From Costus lasius (Eukaryota > Streptophyta > Magnoliopsida > Zingiberales > Costaceae), in assembly GCA_027563935.2 (NCBI GenBank), contig CM050449.1:41886507-41950506 (forward strand): DNA of 64,000 nucleotides. The letters are read 5' to 3'. Below, piece after piece: positions 46,528 to 59,800 of this stretch. The notes beneath the pieces are model-generated. The model was given only the letters and a program-made list of their open reading frames with translations, was not told where the DNA came from and made no database searches. Positions within the stretch are counted from its first letter, which is position 1. Each line of letters opens with the position of its first letter. The translations under genes were made by a program, and so were the position numbers.

Positions 46528-47057
46528 CATACTTCCCTAAGGAAGGGGCAAATCCTATATTTGTCCATTGACCTTCTCATATGGGTCGTGACATGCTCAA
46601 TGACAACCGTTATGACCTCCCAAGTACGGCGAGGTGTTAGGTTGTATCAAAGCAAGTCCCTAACCATATAGAATCATCAATGACCTCAAGTCAAGGGATC
46701 AATGCATCTCCTGTCACTTGTGAGGATAACTCATGACACCAAGTCATAGCCTCACAGCGGGTCTATCCAGTATATCCTCCAATGATATACCCATGTGTCT
46801 GCGTTAGCACCACGTGCCTAACCAGCCCACATACCAGTCTCACAAGTACCATAGCTGTCCCATATCCACTAAGGTACATCGACTGGGGACTATAGTTCGA
46901 GCACAGATCCAATCTGTCTCCAGGGACATTATCATGTTAGTACATATGCGTAGATGTAAACAAACATAGATAACGACAATGCCAGAATGATATAAATATC
47001 AAAGTCAAGTAGTACATAAGTGGACCAAAACTAGGTCCTAGGGCATATACACCAACA
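46528..47057 (-). repeat. 3' LTR of copia G, right part
   Basis: It resumes at the second CATAC copy and runs to CACCAACA at 47057, followed by the reverse-complemented polypurine tract ATCTCCCACTTGCAC. Read on the minus strand the LTR starts TGTTGGTGTATATGCCC, recognisably related to the TGTTGGGGTATGCCC start of the A family. Confidence 0.9.
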
Positions 47058-47078
47058 ATCTCCCACTTGCACTAAGAC

Positions 47079-50000
47079 CTAGAAGTTGAGGAATCTCAAC
47101 CCCATATCTCTAGCGTGACCATCATGCTTCTGCTGCGCCAAAGCCTTGGTTAATGGGTCTGCTAGATTGTTCTCTGTGTCAACTCTGCTAATCTTGACAT
47201 CACCTCTGTCAATGATCTCTCTGATCAGGTGAAATCTTCTGAGTATGTGTTTGGATCTTTGATGAGACCGTGGTTCCTTGGCTTGTGCAATTGCTCCATT
47301 GTTGTCACAGTAGAGTTAAATGGGATCCATTGCACTAGGGACCACCTGAAGATCACATAAGAACTTCCTTATCCAAACGGCTTCCTTGGCTGCCTCAGAA
47401 GCGGCCACATACTTTTCCTCGGTTGTAGAATCTGCTATGGTGGATTGCTTGAAGCTCTTCCAGCATACAGTGCCTCCATTTATCTTGAACACATAGCCGG
47501 CCTGTGATCTAAAGTCGTCAGGGTCAGACTGGAACGATGCATCAGTATAGCCCTGCATACTGAGCTCTTCCTGTCCCCCATAGACCAAGAACAAATCCTT
47601 AGTTCTTCTCAAATACTTTAGGATGTTCTTTACAGCCACCCAGTGCTGCAGACCTGGATTGGATTGGTATCGGCTGATTATGCTTACAGCATATGCCACA
47701 TCTGGTCTAGTACACAACATTGCATACATGATCGATCCTACTACCGAAGCATAAGGAATTCGACTCATATCATCCCTCTCAGCCTGTGTTGTAGGACACT
47801 GGCTCTTTGAGAGAGTAAGGTCATGTCTTACTGGAAGGTATCCTTTCTTGGATTGCTCCAAGTTGAACCTCTCCAGGACCTTATCAATGTCGGTACTCTA
47901 ACTAAGGGCCAGGAGCCTATTGGATATATCCCGGTAGATTCTTACGCCTAGAATATAGGCGGCCTCCCCTAAGTCTTTCATCTCGAAACACTTCCCCAAC
48001 CATGTCTTCACAGCTTGAAGACTAGGGATGTCGTTTCCGATGAGCAGTATGTCATCGACATATAAGACCAGAAAAATCACCAAGCTCCCACTGAATTTCT
48101 GTATACACAGGCGTCATCTTCGCTTTTGATAAAGCCATAATCTCTCACGGCTTCATCAAATCGAAGATTCCAACTTCGAGATGCTTGCTTTAATCCATAA
48201 ATGGATCTCTTTAGCCTGCAAACCTTATTAGCCTCTGCAGGATGGATGAAGCCATCAGGTTGTGACATATACACATCCTCAGTCAGCTTCCCGTTAAGGA
48301 ACGCTGTCTTCACATCCATCTGCCATATCTCATAGTCATGATATGCAGCTATAGCAAGCAGAATCCGAATGGATTTGATCATGGCAACTGGCGAGAAGGT
48401 TTCATCATAGTCCACCCCGTGGACTTATTTAAATCCTTTAGCCACTAGTCTACCCTTATAGGTAACTATATTGCCATCCATGTCTGTCTTCCTCTTGAAG
48501 ACCCATTTACACCCTATGGGTTTTACCCCATCAGGCAGCTTAACCAAATCCCAGACTTGGTTAGCCGACATGGAATCCATCTCGGATCGCATGGCGTCAA
48601 GCCATCTCTCGGAGTCCGGTCCACTGACCGCCTCATCATAGGTTCTGGGTTCATCCTCAATGATGAAGATCCCATCATGTTGGGTCGGCAACGACCCCTA
48701 CCTTTCAGGTGCACGACGAATTCTCCCAGACCTACGCGGGACCTGTGTCTGAGCCTCAGGTTGGCTAGCAACCGGTGCAGGTGGCTCAGATTCCATCTCT
48801 TTGTCTTGTGCTTGCACTTGGACCTCATCCAAGTCAAACTTCCTCCCACTAACTTCTTTCATGAGAAATTCTTTCTCTAGAAAGACAACACCCCGAGCAA
48901 TAAAAACTTTATTCTCGGTTGGGACATAGAAGTAGTATCCTTTAGTTTCCTTAGGATACCCCACAAACACGCATTTATCAGATCTAGGTTCTAGTTTGCT
49001 AGAATCCTGACGTTTGACATAAGCCTCACATCCCCAGATCTTGATAAAAGTGAGATTAGGGCGTCTCCCACTCCACATCTCGTATGGTATTTTGGAGACA
49101 CTCTTAGATGGAACGTTATTCAGTATTAGAGAAGCTGTCTCTAGTGCATGCCCCCAGAATGAGGGAGGTAAAGTTGCATAACTCATCATAGATCGAACCA
49201 TGTCCAATAAAGTTCGATTTCTCCTTTCAGATACACCATTCCATTGAGGTGTTCCAGGAGGAGTGAGTTGGGATATGACCCCAGATTCTCTCAAATAGTC
49301 AAAGAACTCACCACTCAGGTACTCTCCACCTCTATCTGATCGAAGAGCTTTAATGGATCTTCCAAGCTGGTTCTCTACTTCATTCTTGAACTCCTTGAAT
49401 TTCTCAAAGGACTCAGATTTATGTCTCATTAAGTAGACATAGCCATGCCTACTGAAGTCATCAGTGACGGTAATGAAGTAGTTGTACCCTCCTCTGGCTT
49501 GTTTATTGAAAGGTCCACACACATCAGTATGTATGAGATCTAATAAACCTCCTGCCCTCTCACCAATCTTGGTGAAGGGCGCCTTTGTCATTTTCCCTAA
49601 TAAACAAGGCTCACAAGTATCAAATTCCTCCAAGGAACTTGAATCTAACAATCCATTTGCATGGAGTTGTTGGATGCGATTCTTGTTTATATGGGCTAAT
49701 CGACAGTGCCATAGGAAAGCACCAACTGAACCACTCAGTTTGGTCCTTTTATTACTTATGTTACAAATAGAACTTTCCATATCCAAGATATATAGACCAT
49801 TGCACAAAGTACCCTTCCCATAGAACATATTTGCAAATGAAAAAGAATAAGAGTTCTTATTTATTTCAAACTTAAATCCCTTATTTGCTAAGCAAGGAAT
49901 GGATACAATGTTCTTAGTAAGTGAAGGTACACAAAAGCAATTATCTAGTTCTAATTGAAGTCCAGAAGGCAAGGAGAGAGTCAAAACGCCTACAGCAACA

Positions 50001-50691
50001 GCTGCAACCTGTGCCCCATTTCCAACGCGTAGGTCAATCTCTCCAGGCTGCACCGATCTACTTTTCTTGAGCCCCTGCATATTTGTACAAATATGAGCCC
50101 CACATGCGGTATCCAATACCCATGTCAAAGAAGTAGAAAGGTTGACTTCTGTAACATAAATACCTGAGCATGAAGACGAAGCCTTGCCTCTCTTCTTCTC
50201 ATTCTAAAGTCATACTATGTCCTTTATCATGTGAGGTGGTCCTCCACATGAGTAGCACTTATTATTCCTGACTCTTTCCATCTTTATCTTTAATGTCTTA
50301 GTTAAGCCTTTGGGCTCAACACATTGAATGTCTACTTTAGGAGGGTTGAGCTCAACCAATGCATCAAAGAGCTACCTTAGATTAGAAATAATTTCAGAGG
50401 CACTCTTAGATTCATATTGCCCTCTGAGCTCGGGCGACATGTTGGTTAGCATCAATTGTGTAACCTCCAAAGTATCAGCTTGATGCTTATCATAAGCATC
50501 CTTCTCAGCCGCTGATGCCAAGCATGGAAGTGGCTCAGGAATTGGCTTCTCAAGGACATATAGCTTCCTCTCGAGCTTGAGCACAATTCTCAAGTTCATA
50601 TACCAATCCTTTAAGTTGGATCCAACCAACTTATCCCTTTCCAGGGTAGATCGCAGTGACCATCTGCCATTGTTCACAGCCATTGTTCTAC
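47079..50691 (-). pseudogene. Copia G gag-pol, several stops and frameshifts
   Basis: Gag begins at ATG 50691 (MAVNNGRWSLR), five bases after an acceptor-like ATTGTAG. Its second half is largely deleted after 50372. The zinc knuckle near 50270-50230 has lost its last cysteine. Protease and integrase are open from 50128 to 48698 (DTACGAHIC; WHCRLAHIN; the DDE region NGVSERRNRTLLD), ending in a frameshift at the RT linker. RT N-terminal parts lie at 48691-48425 and 48415-48077; YVDD is in 48083-47898 (FLVLYVDDILLIG). RNase H runs from 47861 to 47079 with one stop at 47316. Stops after GFK and LLALS are probably CAA/CAG to TAA/TAG. Confidence 0.93.
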
Positions 50692-50701
50692 AATAACCAA
50701 G

Positions 50702-52331
50702 AACCAGCAGATTAGTACTACTCCTAATCATTTAAACTGGACTTGTTTTAAATGATTATGGCTCCCACTATTTTAATCGACTTGACAACCCACAAAGTCA
50801 ATTGGGAAGTTTAAGACTTCCTAGTGAGATGGGATCCTCATTCCACATGAGGCTTTGCATCCCACGAGGGTGGGATGAGTTGCACAAAGTGACCCATGCT
50901 TCATAAGGTGGGTGCGCCGGCCGGTTGCTCCAAGCAACTCCCCTTGTTGAGACAGTCTGGGCATTTCATGTCCAGCGAGGGCTGGATACAACATGAAACC
51001 CTAACCTCTCAATGATGCCTCTAGACTTTCATCATGTGCCCAGCACATGTGAACTTCTAGTCAAATCCATTCCTAACCGTTATGCCCAGGGCCAACGAGT
51101 TTCCTTGCGAAGGCACGCCCAGGTTAAAACTAGACTGGGGAAACCATTGTCACCACACACTTTCTAAAGATAAGTGGGTATGTCCCACGAGGGTGGGAAC
51201 CAGTTCACAACTCCACTGATCGATAGCTTAGTGAGGGCTACGCGTTAGAAGGCTACTAGATTTGATATTTTATTATGAGGGTTTTTAAGGTCTCATCAGT
51301 TTTATCTTATGTCTAACAATACAGGCATGCAGTCCTATAGTGATAACATAACGATAAAACATCACAGGCATGCTTTTAGCACATAAGGAAAGCAGTAAAG
51401 GATGATGTGATCAAAGCCCTTTCAAGACATTGAACCAACCCATGCCAAAAGGAGGTTCAACTCTTGACATAGGACTCAAGCCCCTAAAATGGACCTATCC
51501 TAGCCGCCCTCTATCTTGGTCTTCAAGGTTGGCTCCAAGGTCCTTCTCACATGGTTTAGCTCTCAAACCTTAAGGGTAGACCCCAAGGGTTCGGCCAATG
51601 CCATGGTCCTCCTCCAATGAGGATGCGCCACAATGCAAGAAGCCAAGTTAGCTAGCTCTCAAACCCAAGGGTTCGGCCATGCCTAACTTGCGCCACTAAG
51701 CAAGCTTGCGCCTCTTCCTTTGATGCTTGTTGCGCCACCATCAAGGTATGCATGCGCTAAGTTCCAAGTATATGCACCACCCTAATCTTCTTCTTAGTTA
51801 AAAAAGAAAAAACGGCACGCAGGCCTCACAAGGATACATCACAGGCATGCAAAGGGGAGTTTGACTAATGATCACAACATCATGCACAATCAAGGTATTT
51901 ACTCATGCAATTCTACATGCTCATGAAAAACATAAAATTTGAAATTTTACTTTTTCATAAAACTAGTCTCTTTTTCTCATCTTCTTCTCACAAATCTTTT
52001 GGTTAATTGCAATTTATTTTTCATGATGATTTCAGAGATCCTTTCGGCTGGCAATTTTGTCAGATCAAGAGACTTGGCTAGTCCGAAGACACAATGCCCG
52101 TCCTACTTGACAAAATTACGTGCGCATTTAATCTTTAAATCAGATAAGAAAAATAGTCCAAAAATCCAAAAGAGATTGAGAGGATGATAGAAACAAGAAA
52201 CCCTAATTTTTCCTACTTAGGAAAATCGTTTGCCATGCATCATGCTATTGACGAAAATAGAGATATGGCATGTGAGCATGAAAGAAAAGCGTAAAACATC
52301 GTTCGAGTCTTGCAAGTCCCTCTGATACCAC
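50702..52331 (-). promoter_or_regulatory. Leader of copia G with repeated GAGG-loop hairpins
   Basis: Between the gag acceptor and the primer-binding site. Perfect short hairpins with the plus-strand loop GAGG (CCTC in the RNA) lie at 50858-50877, 50971-50986 and 51183-51198, each with a different stem sequence. The second is enclosed in a further 8-bp stem. A CCTCAT/ATGAGG hairpin lies at about 50837-50853. No gene is present. Confidence 0.6.
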
Positions 52332-52350
52332 TGTTGGGAAACCCCAGGGA
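52332..52350 (-). repeat. 5' LTR of copia G, first piece
   Basis: TGTTGGGAAACCCCAGGGA. It is preceded by CTCTGATACCAC, the reverse complement of the primer-binding site, and cut after 19 bases by solo LTR H. The LTR resumes at 53991. Confidence 0.9.
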
Positions 52351-53985
52351 TGTTGGGGTATGCCCTTAAGGCTAATGTTTGAGGCCTTGGGTTATTATCA
52401 GTATCATGTATAAACTATGTATATGTTTTTAAAGGCAATTGTTGTTATTCAGATTGTTGCATTATCTGCTGCTATATGTATACTTCTGAGTAATGTCTCA
52501 ATGATGTTCAGCTGTGCTGACATTCAGAGATGTCCTTAGTCGAGATATCTTGGTGAACATGAGACAGCCTTGATATGATGGAGACTAATATGTGTTCTAA
52601 TCTTGTAGGATGCTTCAAGCATGGAATAAGATTTAGACACATAGGTGCATTGGATGTACTGGACTGACCCTACTTAGGATATTCAATTGTTTGTCACAAT
52701 GTGAATAAATCCTTATAAGCAAGCAAGTGGTATATTCCCTCTAACTTGAGATCACTTGTGTTTCTAAGTGATGATTGGCATTGTCTTGAGGTACTTCAAT
52801 ATCATTTGAAAGATAATGGTTAAGGATTATCTTGGATAGTGGGCATGAGTCATGTTAGGACACTGGTGATAGATAAAGGATTGCCTCTCCTAGTTGGAGT
52901 GTGATGTTCTACTGGGGCCCCCCTCCGGATGAGATGGTTGAGAAAGTGTATGGCCATACCCAGATGACTATGTTCATCTGATCTAACCGTTCTCATCGTG
53001 TTGGAATTACAGGCTTGACAGGCTTGTCCAACGAGAACATCCAGTGGCAAAGGGAACATGTATACTGAGTGAATTGGATTCACACTTGTGCTATGGTTTG
53101 GGAGTAGTCTTGGAAGACTCTTTCCTTCATATCGGGAGACAATGATGTGTTGCTAGATACCCCTCTCTGATCGTGATAACATATGTTATCGTTACCGACA
53201 ATGAAGGAAACCCTTAGGGTCGCACAATTTGATGATATGGCTTACTTATGTCAGATCGTGTGGACTGGAATTATTCTAGTTCAGTTTAAAGCAATTTAAA
53301 CTCTGATTGGAAGTGAGATCTAGTCTGATCATGTTTGATTGATTAGGGCATATGATCGGTAAGCTTCGATCGGGAGAATTGATGCTTGATCGTAGAGATC
53401 AGGAGGTTCAATGAGATGTATGGTTAGATCTTGAACCATGAGGTTCAGAGAGATCAAGACCATGGCTGGTTCGATTTGGTTCTAGAACCAAATGAAATAG
53501 AACCGGTTCACTTATGTGAACGCATGGTTCAAAGGGGAGAGGAGTTTTCGATGGCTTCATGGGGAGTTATGCACTTACTATATTTGGAAGCCGTTTTTCT
53601 TTTTGGAACTCTCTCCCACGTTTTCGAACGCCTAACGCCTCTCGCCCCTTTCTCCTCTCGTGCATGGTTCGTCTTCACGGAGAGTGAAAAGGAGTTCGGC
53701 CAGCAGGAAGGAACACATCTCATCACACGATCAAAGACTCCTTAGTGTCTTTGCTAGCACAAAGAGCACAAGGAAGAAGGCAACATCATCTTGTGTGTGA
53801 TACCTTTGGAGAAGGGGCACTCGCCTCTTTCATCTTCTAAGCCGCCACTCAAAGCATGGCAATGGTAATGTTCTAACCTATCTTTTCAAGGTTGATCGTA
53901 TGTTTAAGTCAAGCGATTTTGAAACCTAGCATTTCCGCCGCTGCACACTCTAGATGCGCATGTGACCTAGGTTTACCTCCTTTCA
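52351..53985 (+). mobile_element. Solo LTR H of the copia A/D/F family
   Basis: 1,635 bp, TGTTGGGGTATGCCC to CTCCTTTCA, with perfect target duplications AGGGA (52346-52350 and 53986-53990) and no internal sequence. It is the product of LTR-LTR recombination of a full element. It keeps ATGGCAATG with donor GTAATG at 53856-53870. It also keeps a 16-bp palindrome with a changed but still symmetric centre (GATAAC-ATAT-GTTATC, 53175-53190). Confidence 0.96.
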
Positions 53986-53990
53986 AGGGA

Positions 53991-55133
53991 CATTTTACAA
54001 TTTTTCAGAGTTATAAGCATACATACATACATTGCACAGCGGAAGAATGTCCCCGAAATAGGCCGGTCCCAAAAACCCAGTGAAGATCGCAAGCAAGAGA
54101 GTCGACACGATGAGTTAGGAAATACCTTAGAGCAAGATGAGGTCGATGTCGTGTTATGCGCCCAAGCGTGCGCCCTCTGCAGTCTCACACACACGGATGC
54201 CTCGAGTCCTCTTCTTCCACGCCCGGTGCTAGCCTCGGGAAGAAGATCCAAGCCTTAGGGAGATGCTCCAATCACCTTGCGCCACCACCAAGGATGGATG
54301 CGCCAAAGATGATGAAGAGGAGAGGAAACCGTCAAGAGCTTTCTTCACTTGCGCCAAGAAGAAGAAAGGAAGAAGACTTGCGGCCACTTGATGGAAGAGG
54401 AAGAGGTTGCGCCACCTTTGTTCCTTGCTCTCGCCCCTCTTGATGTATTCACGCCTTCAAGGATGAATCATCTAAAGAGGGGGCGGCTAGGGTCACATAT
54501 ATAGGGCAAGAGGCGGTTAGGGCAAGGGCTAGGATCATGACAAGTGTAGGGCTAGGATGAGGAGGTTTGATGCAAGGAAAGTCTCCAAGACTTTACCATA
54601 AATCTCATTCAACCTATCTATAATTGCCTAAGCACCATATCAGCCCAAGACATGCGTTAAAGGCATACATACCATCAATGGGAGAGGGCTAGGCGCATAT
54701 TACTTCTTAATGACGCAATTTTTGCCACCCAAACCCCATTATGCCCCTTAGGCGCCAATGGGGTTGGGTCTCTCCCCATTATACCCTTTTAGCCTATTTC
54801 CTCTTCATGAGAACTTGTTATTGGGCCTCATTGGATAATGAGCTAGCCAAAACTTCATCACATGGGTTGATTAAGCATTTGGATCCAATCCAATGCAACC
54901 CTAATCCAAATGTGACCAACCATGGTCAAATACGGGTCAACCTGCCAAAAATGAAGTTTGGCTCCAATAACATTCTTCCATCTCATCAGGCCCATTGGCG
55001 CTGATGAAATCTCCCAATTAGATCCGAGTTATCCAATAACTCGATCATAAGGCTTCCTGATCAATACGAGAACTCAAGTATCAAGGTGTGCGACCCTGTA
55101 GGTTCCTTCTGACGCTGGCAGTGCTAACTAAAG
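53991..55133 (-). repeat. 5' LTR of copia G, second piece
   Basis: Collinear with 36824-37970 of the 3' LTR. It ends at the insertion site of F, where the last five bases TAAAG (55129-55133) are the expected target duplication. The undisturbed site at 37970 reads AACTAAAGGTCACC. Confidence 0.92.
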
Positions 55134-56802
55134 TGAAAGTCCCTAAAGGGGGGCGAAAACCCTAATAGGCTCATATCAGAGTTTTCACAAGCGGAAGCTA
55201 GGGTTTCTAAGATCGGTTTGCATGTCATATAATCAACTTATTAATACTTGTATAGATCAAATTAAGATCATACCATAGCCATGATTGAATGGCGACTTGG
55301 AAGCAGAGAACGAAGTAGCTCTCCTCCAAAGCGTGCGCACACAAGATGATTGATCGGCTACTCCTTGTCGATCCTTGTGCTAGCAAGGCTCCAAGGTGTC
55401 CTTTTGTGTGGAGGAGAAGAGATGAATTTCCTTTTTCTTTTTCTGGCCGAAAGCTCTTCTTGGCGTGAAGGCCACCCAAGACGAGAGCAAGAAGAATCCA
55501 GTCCGCGAGAGAGAGTGAGGAGCCCCTTCATGTTCGAAAACGTCTTTCTATTTTTAGAAAGCACTAACTCCACTTCAACTCCCACGTTACTATCTCTTAA
55601 TCGAACCATTCGAACCACACGTTCACCAAAGTGAACCGGTTCCAATCGGTTTGGTTTAATTGAATTTGGTTTAAGGACCAAATCAAATCAAGCCTTGGTC
55701 TGGATCTTATTAAACCAAAAAGGTTCAAGATCTAACCACACATCTCTTGATGCTCTTGATCTCATCGATCTAGCATCAAATCTCTCGATCGAAGCTTACC
55801 GATCTCAAGCCCTAATCAATCAAACATGATCAGACCAGATCTCACTTACAATCAGAGTTTAAACTCCTTTAAACTGAACCAAAACAATTCAGTCCACACG
55901 ATCTGACTCAAGTAAGCCATATCATCAAATTGTGCGACCCTAAGGGTTTCCTTTAAATGTTGGTAATGATAACTTACGTTATCACGATCAGTGAGGGGTA
56001 TCTAGCAACACATCACTGTCTCCCGATATAAAGGAAAGAGTCTTCCAAGACTACACCCAAATCACAGCATAAGTGTGAATTCAATTCACTAGACATACTT
56101 GTTTCCTTTGCCACTGGATGTTCTTATTGGATAAGCATGTCAAGCCTGTAACTCCAATATGATGAGAGTGGTTAGATCAGATGAACATAGTCATCTGGGT
56201 ATGGCCATACACTTTCTCAACCATCTCATCTAGGGGGCCCTCTTTAGAACATCACACTCCAAACAAGGAGAAGGCAATCCTATATCTATCACTAGCGCCC
56301 TAACATGACTCATGCTCATTATCCAAGATAGTCTATAACCATTATGTTTCAAATGATATTGAACTACCTCAAAACAATGCCAATCATCATTTAGAAACAC
56401 AAGTGATCTCAAGTCAGAGGAAGTATGCCACTTCCTTGCATACAAGGATTATTCACATTGTGACAAGCAATTGAATATCCTAAGTAGGGTCTGTCTAGTA
56501 CATCCAATGTACCCATGAGTCTACATCTTATTCCATGCTCGAAGCATCCTATAGGATTAGAACACATATTAGTCTCAATCATATCAAGGCTGTCTCATGT
56601 TCACCAAGATATCTCGACTAAGGACAATTCTGCATGTCAGCCAAGCTGAACAGCATTGAGACATTATTCAGAAGTATACATATGGCAGTAGATAATGCAA
56701 CAACCTGAATAACAACCATTGCCTTTATAAACATTGAGTTTATACATGATACTGATATAATCCCAAGGCCTCAAACATTAGCCTTAAGGGCATACCCCAA
56801 CA
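55134..56802 (-). repeat. 3' LTR of copia F
   Basis: 1,669 bp; on the plus strand TGAAAGTCCC to ATACCCCAACA. It contains the same short exon, ATGGCTATG on the minus strand (55282-55274), with donor GTATGA. Confidence 0.96.
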
Positions 56803-56822
56803 ATCTCCCACTTGCACTTAAT

Positions 56823-59800
56823 CTAATGGTTGAGAAATCTCAAACCCATATTATTACAGTGCTTCTCATGCTTCTGCTGCGCCAGAGGCTTTGTAAGCGG
56901 GTCAGCTAGATTGTCATCTGTATGAACCTTACAGATCTTGATGTCTCCTCGATCAATGATCTCCCGGATCAAGTGAAACCTTCTCTGTATGTGCTTGGAC
57001 TTCTGGTGCGACCGTGGTTCCTTTGCTTGTGCTATTGCTCCAGTGTTATCACAGAAGATAACCAATGGATCTGCACTCAAAGGAACAACACCAAGTTCCT
57101 GAACGAACTTACGAATCCACACTGCCTCCTTGGATGCTTCCGAGGCTGCAACATACTCGGCTTCTGTTGTGGAATCAGCAACAATAGATTGTTTGAAACT
57201 TTTCCACACCACTGCTCCTCCATTCAAGCTAAAAACATAGCCTGATTGCAATCGGAAATCATCCTGGTCAGATTTGAACGAAGCGTCAGTATATCCTTCA
57301 ATACTGAGTTCTTCCTGACCTCCATAAATCAAGAACATATCTTTGGTCCTCCGAAGATATTTCAAAATGTTCTTGACTGCAATCCAGTGTGCCTTTCCTG
57401 GATTACTTTGGAATCGACTGGTCACGCTTAACCCGTAAGCGACGTCTGGGCGAGTACACAACATCGCATACATAATGGACCCAATAGCCGAAGCATAAGG
57501 TGTATTGTCCATTTCATCTTTCTCAGTCTGTGTTTGTGGACACTGACTCTTTGAAAGATTCGGACCATGTCTGACTGGAAGATATCCTCTTTTAGAATTT
57601 TCTAAATGGAATCTCTCCAGGACTTTATCGATGTAAGTACTCTGGCACAGCCCGAGAAGCCTCTTAGATCTATCTCTGTAGATCTTCACACCTAATACAT
57701 AGGCTGCTTCTCCTAAATCTTTCATCTGGAAACATTTTCTTAACCATGCTTTAACGGCATGCAGTTCAGGAATATCGTTTCCAATGATCAAGATATCATC
57801 AACGTAGAGGACTAGGAAAGTAATCACGCTCCCACTAAACCTCTTATATACACACGGGTCATCTTCATTCTTGATGAAACCAAACTTACAGATTGATTCA
57901 TCAAAACGAATATTCCAGCTTCTCGATGCTTGTTTAAGTCCATAAATGGACTTCTTTAATTTGCATATTTTATGACGATCTGATGGATTGATGAAACCTT
58001 CAGGTTGTGTCATATACACATCCTCTTCTAGTTTTCCATTAAGGAAAGCGGTCTTCACATCCATTTGCCAGATCTCATAATCATAATATGCCGCTATCGC
58101 GAGAATAATCCGAATAGACTTGAACATGGCTACAGGAGAGAAAGTTTCATCATAATCTATCCCGTAGATTTGTTTGAAACCTTTCGCAACTAGCCTGCCT
58201 TTATAGGTAACCACGTTACCATCCATGTCAATCTTCTTCTTGAAGATCCACTTACAGCCTTTAGGGATTACTCCCTGAGGTGGATCAACCAAATCCCAGA
58301 CTTGGTTATCAGACATGGAGTCCATCTCGGCTCGCATAGCTTCAAGCCATCTCGTTGATTCCGGTCCACTGACCGCATCCGCATAAGTGAGGGGTTCATC
58401 ATCAATGATGTAGACTCCGTCATAGCGCTCAGGCTGTCGACGGATCCTTCCCGATCTTCGCGGTTCCCGTGATATCTGAGCCTCAGGTTGAACATCAACC
58501 TGTTCTATTGGCTCAGTTTCATCCAACTGAGTTTGACTACTTTGTCCTTCTTCTGGATTTTCATCCAGCTTTATTTCTCTCCCACTGGCCTCTTGCAGAA
58601 GAAATTCCTTCTCAAGAAAAATAGCCGTACGAGCAACAAATACTTTGTTCTCTTTGGGATCGTAGAAATAATAACCCTTAGTTTCTTTAGGGTAACCGAC
58701 AAAGATACATTTATCAGATCTGCTCTCCAGTTTCCCAGAGGCGAGCTTTTTGACATAAGCCTCGCAACCCCAGATTTTAATAAATGTCAAACTCGGCTGT
58801 TTCCCATACCATAACTCATATGGCGTCTTTGAAACGGCCTTGGATGGCACTCGGTTTAGTACCTTTGCAGCTGTTTCCAGTGCAAATCCCCAAAAGGAGT
58901 AAGGTAGAGTAGCCTGACTCATCATTGAACGAACCATATCCAGTAAGGTTCTATTTCTCCTCTCGGACACACCATTCCATTGCGGTGTTCCTGGCGGAGT
59001 GAGCTGTGAGATAATCCCACACTCCTTCAGATAGTCAGTAAACTCTTGACTCAAGTATTCTCCACCTCGATCTGAATGAAGTGCCTTAATATTTCGGCCT
59101 AGCTGATTTTGTACTTCATTTTTGAACTCTTTGAACTTGTCAAAAGATTCACTCTTATGTCTCATTAGATAGACATAACCATACCTACTGAAATCATCAG
59201 TAAAGGTAATGAAGTATGAATAGCCACCTCTGGCATGTTTACTAAATGGCCCACACACATCACTGTGAATGAGGTCAAGTAAACCTGAAGCCCTTTGACC
59301 TTTATTAGAAAAAGGAGACTTCGTCATTTTACCCATTAAACAAGCTTTGCATGTATCAAGCTCCTCATAGGAGAATGATCCCAGCAGTCCATGGTCATGC
59401 AACCGTTTAATGCGCTTCTTATTAATATGGCCTAAACGACTATGCCATAGCAAGGTGCTGTCATCAGCATACTTGGCTTTCTTATTATCAATTTGTTGTA
59501 CAGAACATTCCATGTCCAACATGAATAACCCATTGTTAATCGACCCAGTAGCATAAACAATATTATCAAAAGAAATACAACACTTTGAAGTTTTGCATTC
59601 AAAGGAAAACCCTTTCCTGGCAAGAGCAGGAATAGAGATAATATTCTTAGTTATGCTCGGTACAAAATAACAATTGTCCAGTTCTAATACAAGACCAGAT
59701 GGTAAAGAGATGTGATATTCTCCTACAGCAACAGCAGCAACCCGTGCCCCGTTTCCTACTCGTAGGTCCACCTGATGCTGTCCCACCTGTCTTCTTCTCT

